Shown piece after piece: positions 10,398-19,981 of a stretch of DNA of 64,000 nt. The translations under genes were made by a program, and so were the position numbers. This DNA comes from Melieria omissa. Lineage: Eukaryota; Arthropoda; Insecta; Diptera; Ulidiidae. Within the stretch, counting starts at the first letter, position 1. Each line of letters begins with the position of its first letter. Under the pieces are notes generated by a model. It was not told where the DNA came from. It worked only from the letters and a program-made list of their open reading frames with translations, and made no database searches. Where the stretch lies: positions 19,763,488-19,827,487 of the forward strand of contig OZ020270.1 in assembly GCA_963971225.1 (NCBI GenBank), written 5' to 3'.

Positions 10398-11902
10398 GGC
10401 TCCTCGTCCTCAGCCCTGCGCTTGTTGGCTGAGCCTCGATTGTCAGTATTCTTCGCTTCAGGCGATTGCGATCGGGAACGGGAACGCCTCTTTCGTTGGC
10501 GGCAGTCTCGTGATATGTGGCCCTGCTTGCCACACACCCAGCAAACAACTTTAGAGGAGACCACTCGTGGCCTGCCCGGTATCTCAGAGCTTATGGCTTG
10601 GATCGGAATGTCGTTGTCCGCCTGAATCTGGCGTATCCTTGCAGGTGCATACCGAGTGCTCCCCATCCATGCCGCTTCATATGTCATCGCGCTGGTCACC
10701 GTTTCCTTAAATGTTGGCTTGCCCATCATCAACGCACTGCGACGTGTTTCTGGATCATGAAGACCTTCAACAAACGACTCAATCTTCATCCTCTCGAGAT
10801 CATCAGCACCAAATTTTGGGTAGCACAACTGTACGAGCCGCTCAATGTCTGCTGCATATGTCTGCAGCGCCTCGTTGGCTCTTTGCTTGCGGTTCTTCAG
10901 CTCACAGTAGTATAGCGCATGGTTGTGCTCGTTGCTATACTTCGCTGCTAATGCTCTCATGATGGCATCGTAATCACTTCTTAAACATTCTGGAACTGAT
11001 TTGATTACCTCCGCCGCAGGACCTTTCAGCGCCAGTGCCAACCTCCGACCTTTCCTGATATCAGTCCACTGATTTTCCAAAGCAGCCAAGTCGAATTGCA
11101 ATTTAAATGTGTCGAACGGCGCAGCACCGTCATAAGTAGGCACTTCTGTTCTGGCAGCAAAACCGTCCTGAACCGGTGGCAAACATTCTCGTGGCTGTAC
11201 CTCTCGAAACCGTTCGTCTATCTTTCTGTGCATCGAATCTTCCAGACTGTCAACTCGTTTGTTCAAGGACTCATCCAGGTTGTCAACTCGTCTATTCAGG
11301 GATTCACCCATTTCATCAACTCGTTTGTCCCAATCGTCTATTCGCGTCTCGAGATGCTCAACTTTCACATTCAGGCTATTGGAAATTTCCTCCACCTTCT
11401 GCTCTAAGCGCGCAGAATTTTCCGCCATTTCTCGATTTGCAGTCTCGACTCTTGCCGAAATTTCGAGTTTCGTAGTTTCCAGCTTCGCTGACATTTCTCG
11501 ATTTGCTGTCTCGACTTTTGCCGAAATTTCGAGATTCGTAGTTTCCAGCTTCGCTGCCATCTCTTGATTCGCAGTTTCCATTTTCGCTGCCATTTCACGG
11601 TTGGAAGTCTCGAACATGCCTTTAAGTGCAACCATTAGCTGGCTCATGTCCATTGCTTGTGGCGGCGCAGCCGCTGCAGTCGTACTTTGCATCGACGCCG
11701 CACCTGCAGGCGATTCCTCCATTTTGGCCGACGCCTCTTGTTCTTGCGCTCCGAACTCGTGCACAGTCCAATCGACGCCTCGTTCCTCACATGCTTCTCG
11801 CAAGCGCAACTGCAACTCCACCTTTCCGCCAGCAGTCGGCAAATTCCAGGCAGCCAGCTCCTTCTTCAGCTGGTCCACCTTCAGCAGCTCGAATTTCACC
11901 AT
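10388..11902 (-). CDS. gag: gypsy Gag with SAP-like N-terminus and hendecad coiled coils
   Basis: This 504-residue structural protein forms the particle and binds RNA. Residues 1-40 (LLKVDQLKKELAAWNLPTAG onward) resemble a SAP nucleic-acid-binding motif. Residues about 100-165 are six 11-residue repeats of the type ETANREMAAKL, and about 185-235 holds further 11-residue units such as DNLDESLNKRV, both predicting coiled coil. A retrotransposon-gag domain follows, then one zinc knuckle, CWVCGKQGHISRDC (454-467), and an Arg/Ser-rich tail. The stop at 10,388-10,390 directly follows a slippery heptamer. Confidence 0.93.
   Translation of the reverse strand: MVKFELLKVDQLKKELAAWNLPTAGGKVELQLRLREACEERGVDWTVHEFGAQEQEASAKMEESPAGAASMQSTTAAAAPPQAMDMSQLMVALKGMFETSNREMAAKMETANQEMAAKLETTNLEISAKVETANREMSAKLETTKLEISARVETANREMAENSARLEQKVEEISNSLNVKVEHLETRIDDWDKRVDEMGESLNRRVDNLDESLNKRVDSLEDSMHRKIDERFREVQPRECLPPVQDGFAARTEVPTYDGAAPFDTFKLQFDLAALENQWTDIRKGRRLALALKGPAAEVIKSVPECLRSDYDAIMRALAAKYSNEHNHALYYCELKNRKQRANEALQTYAADIERLVQLCYPKFGADDLERMKIESFVEGLHDPETRRSALMMGKPTFKETVTSAMTYEAAWMGSTRYAPARIRQIQADNDIPIQAISSEIPGRPRVVSSKVVCWVCGKQGHISRDCRQRKRRSRSRSQSPEAKNTDNRGSANKRRAEDEEPLN
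10391..10397 (-). promoter_or_regulatory. -1 ribosomal frameshift site GTTAAAC
   Basis: On the minus strand the gag frame reads CCG TTA AAC TAA, so the heptamer G TTA AAC sits in the 0 frame immediately before the gag stop. Slipping back one base gives GTT AAA CTA AAA, which is exactly the open pol frame. The RNA just downstream can pair (TCAGC with GCTGA, GGGG with CCCC). The site is inferred from sequence only. Confidence 0.8.
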
Positions 11903-11973
11903 GTCCGTGCTTTTATAATTTTATTTCTTTAGTTTTTTTTTTGTTTTTTTTTTTTTATCTTCAATTTTCCACA

Positions 11974-11991
11974 ATCCCACTTCTGACACCA
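11974..11991 (-). promoter_or_regulatory. Primer binding site, tRNA-Leu type
   Basis: The plus strand reads ATCCCACTTCTGACACCA, which I recognise as the 3' end (with CCA) of a eukaryotic leucine tRNA. It lies 2 bp inside the 5' LTR, as a minus-strand DNA primer site should. Confidence 0.8.
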
Positions 11992-11993
11992 AA

Positions 11994-12406
11994 TGTTACG
12001 AATACTAAGTCTAGTGGGCTGTTGCGTATCTCTGGATTGTGTAATTTGAAAATAAAACACAGTTTCTTAAACGCAGACAATAAAATAAACCAACAGTCAC
12101 TTTATTATTCACAGTTTACACTTTACTGTTCGTACACCTAAGTATTTGCTTAATCACTTCGTGTGGCAACTTCACTTGTCAAAACCAGACTGACTCGCTG
12201 CACCGCATCTGGCCACCTTTTATACTCTGTCCGGCCGTCGCGCAGATCGTTCTCGCACGTTGCCAGATTGGACTAGAAGTTTCCCTGATGACCGCGACCA
12301 TCGTTGCCAGGTTGGACTATCGCGGCCGTCGTTGCCAGATTGGGTTATGGCACGGCACGTAGCGGCAGGGTTGCTTTGCACCGCGACAGACTGGCTCATC
12401 GTTACA
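11994..12406 (-). repeat. 5' LTR of the young gypsy element, with promoter
   Basis: 413-bp LTR. On the minus strand a TATAAAAG box (12,217-12,224) is followed about 31-33 bases later by an arthropod initiator-like GAGTCAGTCTGG (12,185-12,196). These mark a likely transcription start. Confidence 0.9.
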
Positions 12407-13770
12407 ATATGAACGATGTGACCTGGGTAGTATGGGATTGGGGAAGCTTTCAGTATTGGTTTTGCTGGATGCCTTTCATATTTGTTTTCTTGGCATGTTC
12501 TGCATTCCTTTGTAATTTTTCTAATTTTCGCGTTCATCTGTGGGAAATAGTATTTTTCCAATAACTGTGTTTTATTTTCTGCAGCATTTCTATGTGCTCT
12601 GTTGTGTTCTTTTATGATTTCTCTTTCCTGCTCTGAAACTGTTATTAAGTCTTTTACCATTTTCCGTGTGTATTTTGCTCTATACTTGCTGAAGTGCGTT
12701 TTATATACTTCCTGGATTTTTCCTAAAATGCTGTCTTCGGTCTTTATCGCGTTGGTTACTGAAGGGTTAAGGAATTTTTTTAGTAGTGTGCAAAGGGTTT
12801 CCTCGGTGAACTCTGGCTCTATTATGGTGTGCCTATGGTATGTTGGGAAAATGATCTGGAATTGGTGTGCTGAAGTGTCTCCTGTTGAGATAAGTAATTG
12901 GTTTTTGAAGGCGTTTATGGGTGCGTCTGTGTATGGTATTAGTGTATGTCCTGAGCTTTCGTCACTGTGTTGTGTGGCTGTTAATGAATTTATTTGTGCG
13001 TCGGTTGGTATTCTGGATAGTGTGTCTGCGACTACATTGGTGCTTCCGGGTTTGTATTTTATTTCGTAATTATATTCCTCAAGAATTGCTTTCCATCTTT
13101 TTTATTTGCTGTTTGTGTTTTTATTGCTTAACGCATATGTCAGAGGTTGAAGGTCTGTAAATATTTTGACGGCTGTGGCACCATAGAGGTAATTTCTTAA
13201 GGATTTCAATGCCCATATTATTGAAAGCATTTCTTTCTCATTAGTCGCATAATGTTCTTCGGTCTTTGTTAGTGTTCGTGATATGAATGTTATCGGTTTT
13301 CCGTCCTGTTCGAGTACTGCACCTATCGCGTAGTTGGAGGCGTCTGTCGTAAGGTGAAATTCCTTACTGAAATTGGGAAACTCTAGCATGACTTCATTCG
13401 AAACCAGTGAGTTTTTGATTTTGTTAAATGCTTCTATTGCGCTTTCGTTGAGTGTGATAGGTATTTTTGCTGACCTAGCTTTGGACATGCGTCCCTCCTC
13501 CCCTCTTAAGATTATGGTAAGGGGTTTTGCTAATTTGGCATAGTCCTTTATGAATCGTCTGTAGAAACCAGACATTCCTAAGAATGACCTTAGCTCTTGC
13601 AGTGTTTTGGGTGCCGGAAATGTATTTATTGTTGCTACTTTTTTTGGGTTGGTTCTCAGTCCTTGCGTTGAAACGATAAAACCTAGATATTCGACCTCTG
13701 TTTGTAAAAATTCGCATTTGCTCAATTGAACCTTCATGTTTGCTTTTTGTAATGTGTGGAAAATTGTCTC
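12407..13770 (-). pseudogene. pol: Errantivirus RT C-terminal part, RNase H and integrase zinc domain
   Basis: One frame runs from about 13,836 down to the nested insertion. It includes the RT thumb region (VEYLGFIVSTQGL), RNase H (LTTDASNYAIG, then TDLQPLTYAL, where related elements usually have TDHQPLT) and the integrase HHCC zinc domain ending CRTCQENK. A TAA at 13,102-13,104 interrupts it within the RNase H tail. The frame then stays open to 12,407 and continues at 6,363. Confidence 0.88.
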
Positions 13771-14570
13771 TATATTGCGGAAGTGATTTCTTCGTCTTGT
13801 CCGAAAATTATGATATCGTCTATATAGACGTAGCATTTTGTTCCTATGTGTTCCCTGAGTATGTCATCTAATGTCCTTTGAAATATAGCTGGAGCGTTTT
13901 TTAAACCAAATGGTAAGCGGGTAAATTCATATTTCCCGTTGTTAATTGAGAAGGCCGTTTTTTGTGCGTCTTTTTCGCGCAGGGGTATTTGGTGAAAACC
14001 ACTCTTAAGGTCTAGTACGGAAAAGAACTTATTTTTGCCGAGTTGTGTAATGACTTCGTTTATTTCCGGAATGGGGTATTTGTCTGGTACTGTTACGCTA
14101 TTTAATTTGCGGTAATCTATTACCATCCTATATTTTTGTTCTTTTGATGCGTCAAGTTTTTTAGGGACAATCCAAACGGGTGAATTGTAGGGTGATTTTG
14201 AGGGTCTGATTATACCTTGGTCTAATAATTCTCTGACTTGTTTTTCAACTTCGTTTTTAATGGCTGCTGGGTATGGATAATATCTTGAATAAACTGGGTT
14301 CTCGGTTGTGGTTTTTATTTCTGCTTTTACTGTTGTGGTGTATGTTAGTTTTTCGTTTGGTTCGGAGAAGAGCGTTGGGTATTTGATGCATAGTGAATGT
14401 AGTTTTTCCTTCTGTACGTTTGTCAAATGGTCTGTTCTCAGTTCGATGTTGTTGACTGATTTTGATATTTGCTGTTTGATTGGGATTTTTATTTTATTTT
14501 TTATAAGCATGTAATCGTCTGCTGTGTGTATAATTGCGTTCAGTTGCTTTAAACTATCATTGCCGAGAAT
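13770..14570 (-). pseudogene. pol: Errantivirus reverse transcriptase, N-terminal part
   Basis: Palm and fingers motifs are clear: YRKLNSVTVPDKYP, LDLKSGFHQIPL, FTRLPFGLKNAP and the catalytic YIDD. The frame differs from the protease upstream (indel near 14,575) and from the RT C-terminus downstream (indel near 13,790), so two frameshifts disable pol. Confidence 0.88.
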
Positions 14571-14839
14571 GGCATGAAAGGATTTAATGTAGGTAGTATG
14601 AAGAATTTAAGTTTTTCCTCTTTTAGTCCGAAAAGGTTCAGTTCGGTATATTGTGTTATTCCGATATTGCCGCCTACGGATTTGGCGAACAATACGTTTT
14701 CATTGTTTTTTGGGTTATTTACTAGTGAGTCTTGAATGTAGTTTTTATTTGACCGAGTGTCTATTAGGAAATTAAGTATTCTCCCATCGCTAGTCCTGCA
14801 CTCGAAGTAGGGAAGCGATGAGGAAGTCAATCTAAAAAA
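14549..14839 (-). pseudogene. pol: Errantivirus protease with altered catalytic motif
   Basis: About 90 codons of retroviral-type aspartic protease. The active-site segment reads FLIDTRSNKNYI, where the family has DTGS or DTGA, so the glycine after DT is replaced by arginine and activity is unlikely. It overlaps the end of gag and is entered by a -1 shift at 14,833-14,839. Confidence 0.8.
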
Positions 14840-15150
14840 TGGACGTCTGCAAAATTGTTCTGTGCGTCTTGCCAGTTCTCTGTGTCTTTTTCCTTTTGTC
14901 TTGTGTAATCGTTTTGGTATTCAGAGAAATTTTGTTCGTATTCATCTTCTTTTTCTGTTTCTTGTTGATACTCTTGGAGGCTTTGTTCATATTGATATTC
15001 TTCTTGTTTTGCTTGTTGGTGTACTGTATTCGGGTGAATTGCGGATTCTATGTGGAAATTCCGTTGGAATTTATGTGGTCTTTGAAATTGTTGTGAGGGA
15101 TTTGGTGGTCGTTTTCCCATGAGGTTATTTGGGGCTGGTCGGTTCATGTA
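14827..15150 (-). pseudogene. gag: Errantivirus Gag, C-terminal part
   Basis: A Gln/Glu-rich tail of about 107 codons, out of frame with the main gag frame because of an indel near 15,150-15,200. It ends with HFLD and a stop at 14,827-14,829. Confidence 0.75.
14833..14839 (-). promoter_or_regulatory. -1 frameshift site TTTTTTA (errantivirus gag-pol)
   Basis: On the minus strand the gag frame reads CAT TTT TTA GAT TGA. The 0-frame heptamer T TTT TTA is the classical retroviral slippery type, and a -1 shift leads into the protease frame. Confidence 0.75.
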
Positions 15151-15152
15151 AT

Positions 15153-16211
15153 TTATGTTCCGGGTTTGTGCACTTTGGTCAATGTCCGTTCGGGTTTCTG
15201 TAAGGGTTTTGGGGCAAATGGTCGGGCTGGTGCGAGATGCTGTTGATTATGATTAAAGTGTGGAAATTGTTGTTGGGGATATGAGTGTTGTTGAAATTGT
15301 CTTGCTGGGAGCGGAGGATTATGTGAAGGATACCTGGGTTGATTCCAATTAATCAAATGGGGATAAAAAGGTTGGCGTAAATTTTGTTGCTGAGCATGCC
15401 TACGTGGTGGTACGGGTAGTACTGGGTTGTTTCTCCTAATACTATTATTTTGGTTAGCTGCATTGGCTCTGTAGGTTTGATTTTCCAGCTTAAGGCATAG
15501 CTGGAGTGCTTTCGGGAGGTCGGTGGGCTCGCGTATTCCTAGTAGCCTGGGTAGGTCACCATTTAGACCTCTAATAAATGTGTCTAGGGCTTTGTTTCGG
15601 TATGTGGTTAAGAGTAGTGTACGCAATTCGGGTCCTGCATCTAAGCATGATATTTTATTTAAGATTAGAGAGAGATTAGCGTATACCTTCTGGTAAAATT
15701 CTTGTAGCGATAAGTTTCCTTCAATGAGTGAAGTCATTTGGTACTCTAACGTACCAAGGTCGCGCTTATCTCCATAGTGGGTGGTTAAGCAGCGAGAAAT
15801 TGCTGTCCAGTTTAGCGGTGTGTTGTAAGATTCCAACACAATATCCGCATGCCCTATTATTTTATTACGAATGACGTTGATGATGCCGTAGTATTTGTGC
15901 GTACCACGCTTCTGTTCATACATTTGCAATATTCTCTCCACACTTTTTTTCCACGATCCAAATTCGCCAGGATCTCCTGCGAATTCGCGCAGACAGCGGA
16001 CGACGTCGGGGATTTTGTCTAAATCGCCCAAGTCGGCACCTGCGTTTACCGTCTCGTCCGTTTCGTATATTCTATTTGTCGTTGTTCGTTCGTTCAATAT
16101 CCTGTTTACTATTTCTGCAATTTGTTCTGTCATGTTTGCCTGGTGTGGGTTTGGTTGGGGGTTGGGTAAATTGAGGATAGGGGGTCTTACGAGATTATTC
16201 GGGTTACTCAT
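15153..16211 (-). pseudogene. gag: Errantivirus Gag, main part (352 codons)
   Basis: Starts at ATG (16,211). A capsid-like region with CLREFAGDPGEFGSWKKSVE and the signature ALDTFIRGLNGDLPRLLGI is typical of gypsy/17.6-group Gag. No zinc knuckle is seen, as usual in this group. The frame ends at 15,153 and the natural C-terminus continues in another frame. Confidence 0.88.
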
Positions 16212-16854
16212 TTTTTGGTGTTATCTCTTCTAGGAAGAGGGTCGTTTTTGACTCGGAGGGTCCCAGTGGGAATCGCGAGACTAGGATTTGTTTATAAAGC
16301 CGGAGGGTCCCCCCGAAGGTGGTGAATCGCGACTTTTGTTTTTATTTTTGCTGGCTGTACGAGCCTTTGATTATGTAGTAAACAGCGAACAAATGTTGTC
16401 TTAATTCTATAATTTGTTTGATTATGTTTTAATTAATAGTAAATTTTACTTATCTAGTTGCCCAAGTTTGATTGTATTCTAAATTCTGTTTTTTTTTTTC
16501 TGTTTTATTATATTTTCTTACTATTTTTCTTACAATTTTTCCTTTATACCTTAACCTATTCTTACGATATAATCATCCCGCGGCGGAGTGGAGTATCCTT
16601 TTTGTCTTTACTGCTGGACTACTGGGGGTCCACCGATGCGCACTCTTCGCGGTGTGCGGTTCTTCTAATGAAGTTATTCACGGGTTCTTTGCTGTCGCGG
16701 TTCTGGCACTACTTCAGGGCCTTGGTCTTGGAAAGTTGCGGGATGAGTAACTCGTGGCGCTACTTGAGGGCGTTGTGGGTAACTCGTTGCACTCGCGTGG
16801 CACTACTTGAGGGCCTTGTTTACTTTCGGTTTAGACTGAACTCGCGAACTAGCA

Positions 16855-16865
16855 GTTGGGCGCCA
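16855..16865 (-). promoter_or_regulatory. Primer binding site, tRNA-Lys type
   Basis: The minus strand reads TGGCGCCCAAC at the inner edge of the 5' LTR and overlaps it by one base. This is the lysine-tRNA primer complement used by gypsy-type errantiviruses; I see an 11-base match. Confidence 0.7.
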
Positions 16866-17188
16866 GTTAAGGAATTTTTTAATGAAATTCCAAAAAAAAA
16901 TATTTTTTTGCGACCGAAGTCGAACTTTATTCCACCAAACTTGACTTAAGACTGATTTACAATTTTTGGGTTCTCTACAGCTAAGCCCTGCGTCACGTTG
17001 TGGGCGCAGGTGAGTTACGGTGATATTGTGGTGTTTGCACTTTTTGCGGATGCGCGTGCAACGGTTATACGATCCGGTGCAGCGAAATTGCAAACGTTGT
17101 GTCGGCAATTATGTTATGTGCGTTGTTGTGTATGTTTCCCATCGTGGGAAACATACCTCTGGAGTTTTCGGTGTGCGCCGTGTTAACT
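16865..17188 (-). repeat. 5' LTR of the errantivirus (324 bp)
   Basis: Longer than its partner by about 55 bases. The extra segment contains a perfect 12-bp-arm hairpin at 17,130-17,156 (GTATGTTTCCCA, loop TCG, then its complement). Confidence 0.9.
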
Positions 17189-17192
17189 TGTA

Positions 17193-17928
17193 CACAGCTC
17201 GAGAAAAATTTAAACAGCTGTTCTTTTGTTGTTTTTTTATTGTTTATGTTTTGCATCGTTTGGAACTTCCTTTTTTTTAATTTACTGTCACAGCATTTAC
17301 CAGGAAATCTGAAGGAGCAAATAGGTAGCAAATGTCTGTAACCGATTGATAATTTTTATGGAAAATGTTTCAATTAGCGCAGTGAAAAGGTTATCATTTC
17401 TTAGTTTTTGGAAACATATGCCACAATTATTATCTATGTTAATTTTTACTCGATTGTCGAAGTTTTTATCTACAAAATAATTTGTTGTAATAATTGTTAT
17501 AATTACTGCTGAAATAAAATAATAAAAAGACAGTTTCGTCTGTCTCAGCATGTAGTAGGTTTTGATTCATAGAATCCTGTGTATCTTCGAAATTAGTTGT
17601 TACACTTGACCGAGTACTACTTGAATTTTGTCCCAAAATTGCAAAAGTATTTTCTAATTTATCTTGGTTAAAAAACTTGTTTGTTATAAAACATTTATGT
17701 GGGTTATTGCTTAATTTTATCAGTGATTAAAAAACAGATTTTAGTTCTAAAAATACAACTTGAATCATCCATACATTTAACATCTTTCAAATAATTAAAA
17801 AAATCTTTATAAATTCGTACGACTCATTATTTAATTGTAAAGCCGATCTAAAGCAATCATCCGATTGCCCTATTCATGCAATCAAATATTAGGTCTACTT
17901 TTTTGATAAATTCTTCAGAAACTTTGTT
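17193..17928. other. Non-coding AT-rich DNA
   Basis: A short minus-strand frame (84 codons, hydrophobic) lies at 17,297-17,551 but has no recognisable domain. Nothing else is supported. Confidence 0.5.
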
Positions 17929-19078
17929 TGTAGCGACTACATAAGTCGTCACGCCAACCATATTTTATTTTCTTTTCTATGATTTGGCGCACACTACTGT
18001 CTGCAATAAGTTCAGGAGCAATATGCGACGCCGTTCAGGCTTGTTGAAGAAGAGCAAAAGCCAGCCAGAAATCAGAAATCGTTTTACAATTTCAGCTTTT
18101 CGCCAGCGCAACAACAGCGTTCGTCTTCACCTTGCAATCATTTCACGCCACAACAATGTGCTTACGCACACTCGCTGCAGTGAGCGCAACCAAAGAGCGC
18201 AACACATAAAATTACGTTCTCGCTTGTAAAGCAACGCTCTCACCACATACGTGAGCTGTGCGAGCAGAGCGCGGGTTCCAATGTTAGAACCCGCCATACA
18301 AAATTTTTGCTTGTATGACATGCGCATTCTGTATGTTTATTTTCTTTGGTGAAATGCAAAAAATGGTCAACAAATTCGCTTCCCCTGCCAGTTTCGTATC
18401 ACGTCATCACTGGCAGTGCCAGCGATAAGAGATTGGAAACTGGGAGGTGAAGTGTGAAAAAATCGACAATATACACATAAAATGCAACAATACTCTCAGA
18501 TAACAGCTGATACTCCCGCCCCACAGCTGATACTGCTAACCCTATACAAACTGAAAATGGAGGGTTGTTGTGTTGGTCAATTTCAAAATGGAGGGTTGTT
18601 GTGCTGGTCAATTTTCATGTGTGAGGGTTATCGTTGTGTTTCATTTTTAATTGCATAGAACCAAAAAGTATGGAACATAAAGAGTGTGCATCACGTACAA
18701 GCAAAAATTTGAATGCGGGTGCTGATATCGCCACCCGTCTTCACGATGCGGGGGGGTGGACAACAAGAGGAAATACTTGAAATGCCAGCACAATGCTCTG
18801 AGCGCAAATCATAGAAACGCGAATGCCGCGTCTGTGCTCACTCGTTCATTCTCGCTCAATTGTGCGAAGAGGGGGAAAACGATGTGCTGTTGTCTTGTTG
18901 TTGCGCTGGCGAAAAGTTTAAATTGTAAAACGATTTATATTTTCTGGCTGGCTTTTATTCTTCTATAAGCCTGCACGGCGTCGCATATTGCTCCTGAACT
19001 CACTGCCGACTGTAGTGTGCGCAAAATCATAGAAAAGAAAATAAAATATGGCTGGCATGGCGCCTTATGATCGCTACA
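17929..19078. mobile_element. Fold-back-like element with about 190-bp inverted arms
   Basis: The left arm from TGTAGCGA and the right arm ending TCGCTACA are complementary with mismatches over about 190 bases, including ATATTTTATTTTCTTTTCTA and TTCAGGAGCAATATGCGACG. The centre carries R1 copy 2. No coding region or convincing TSD is seen. Class is unknown. Confidence 0.7.
18399..18660. repeat. Dispersed repeat R1, copy 2
   Basis: Same core as 2,130-2,395, including the doubled AAAATGGAGGGTTGTTGTG. It lies in the centre of the fold-back element. Confidence 0.75.
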
Positions 19079-19266
19079 GGCAATTAAAAAATAAATACTA
19101 AGTAATCAACAAAGAATAAAAATGGAATTGGAAAGAAAAGAAAACGTTTATTAGCCCGTAATAATTTTCCGTCCGTTCTTTGGAACTTTTTCGTTTAAAA
19201 GAACTAAAATAAGAAAATCTAATATTGTAAATTTATGGTCACATCATTCGCCATGGAACCATTCAG

Positions 19267-19538
19267 GCATGATACAAAAATATACAGGTAGTTTCAATGC
19301 GACAGATAAAAATAAAATTGACAATTGGAAAAAAAATATTTGTTTACAAATTTTGTACTACAATTTTCATTTTTGCTACAGAGCTGCAATCTCACACAAT
19401 TAGTTTATGTAGTATATCATTCAGTTTCTGTATTTCTTACTTTTTTTGCACCCTTAAAATTTTATTTTTATTTGTCAAAAAAGCAAATGACTTTTAATTT
19501 TGCTCGATTGAATCTACCTGTATATTTTTGTATCATGC
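19267..19538. mobile_element. MITE with 24-bp perfect TIRs (direct repeat ATTCAG)
   Basis: Ends GCATGATACAAAAATATACA... and its perfect complement bound 272 bp of AT-rich DNA. A 6-bp direct repeat ATTCAG flanks it (19,261-19,266 and 19,539-19,544). Superfamily unassigned. Confidence 0.75.
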
Positions 19539-19981
19539 ATTCAGGTGTAGAATATTTAAACTATTTTTAAACGTAGGCATGCCGTAACAAAATTTTTGTT
19601 ATGACAAAATACTTGTCTTATTATTTATTTCTTTATTTATTGCTTTCGTAGTTTTTTTTCGTAGTTTTCCCATATTCTCAAAATTGTAATGGTTGAAAAT
19701 ATAAACAAATAAATTTACTTCGAACTCGCCACGTAAAAATATTTGTAAACATTTTAAATTGGGATCAACCACCAAATTTTTAAATCAATCAAAGCATTGG
19801 CCAGCAAAAAGCCATACACCACAAAGATTCGATTGATAGTGAGCTGACAGCAATCTGTGCAGCAAAACCAATCGGCAACACAAAAAAGCATACACACAAT
19901 AAACGACAACACCAAAAACATAAGCGACTACCGAATTATCTTCGTTGAAACGCAATGACGCTGCTTTGGCAGCGATCAAGT

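Larger units (their letters stand above)
6368..12406 (-). mobile_element. Young Ty3/gypsy retrotransposon (6,039 bp, TSD ATAT)
   Basis: The two 413-bp LTRs (TGTTAC...GTTACA on the plus strand) appear identical by eye and are flanked by ATAT at 6,364-6,367 and 12,407-12,410. A primer binding site, gag, a gag-pol frameshift signal, pol, a polypurine tract and no env lie between them. gag and pol are both open throughout. Identical LTRs and open frames mean a very recent insertion and a plausibly autonomous copy. A solo LTR of the same family is at 32,463-32,897, so the family has transposed more than once. Confidence 0.96.
3873..17188 (-). mobile_element. Gypsy-group errantivirus provirus (minus strand), with nested insertion
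   Basis: Two related LTRs begin AGTTAAGG and end GTTAACT on the plus strand and are flanked by a 4-bp TSD, TGTA (3,869-3,872 and 17,189-17,192). Between them, read on the minus strand, are gag, protease, reverse transcriptase, RNase H, integrase and env. Without the 6-kb nested element the provirus is about 7.3 kb, typical for gypsy/17.6-type insect endogenous retroviruses. gag and pol carry frameshifts and a stop, so the copy is defective; env remains one open frame. The ends and TSD are seen directly; the clade comes from protein resemblance. Confidence 0.95.

Noticed and set aside
9967..10554. 195-codon plus-strand frame
   Set aside because: Antisense of gypsy pol and gag.
11259..11567. 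Plus-strand Ser-rich repeat frames within gag
   Set aside because: They are the complementary shadow of the 33-bp gag coiled-coil repeats.
11405..11605. 33-bp tandem repeats as a CRISPR array
   Set aside because: There are no spacers; the repeats are contiguous, coding and in a eukaryotic retrotransposon.
17929..19078. 8- or 9-bp TSD for the fold-back element
   Set aside because: The bases next to the TGTAGCGA ends (TTTGTT side and GGCAATTA side) do not match.
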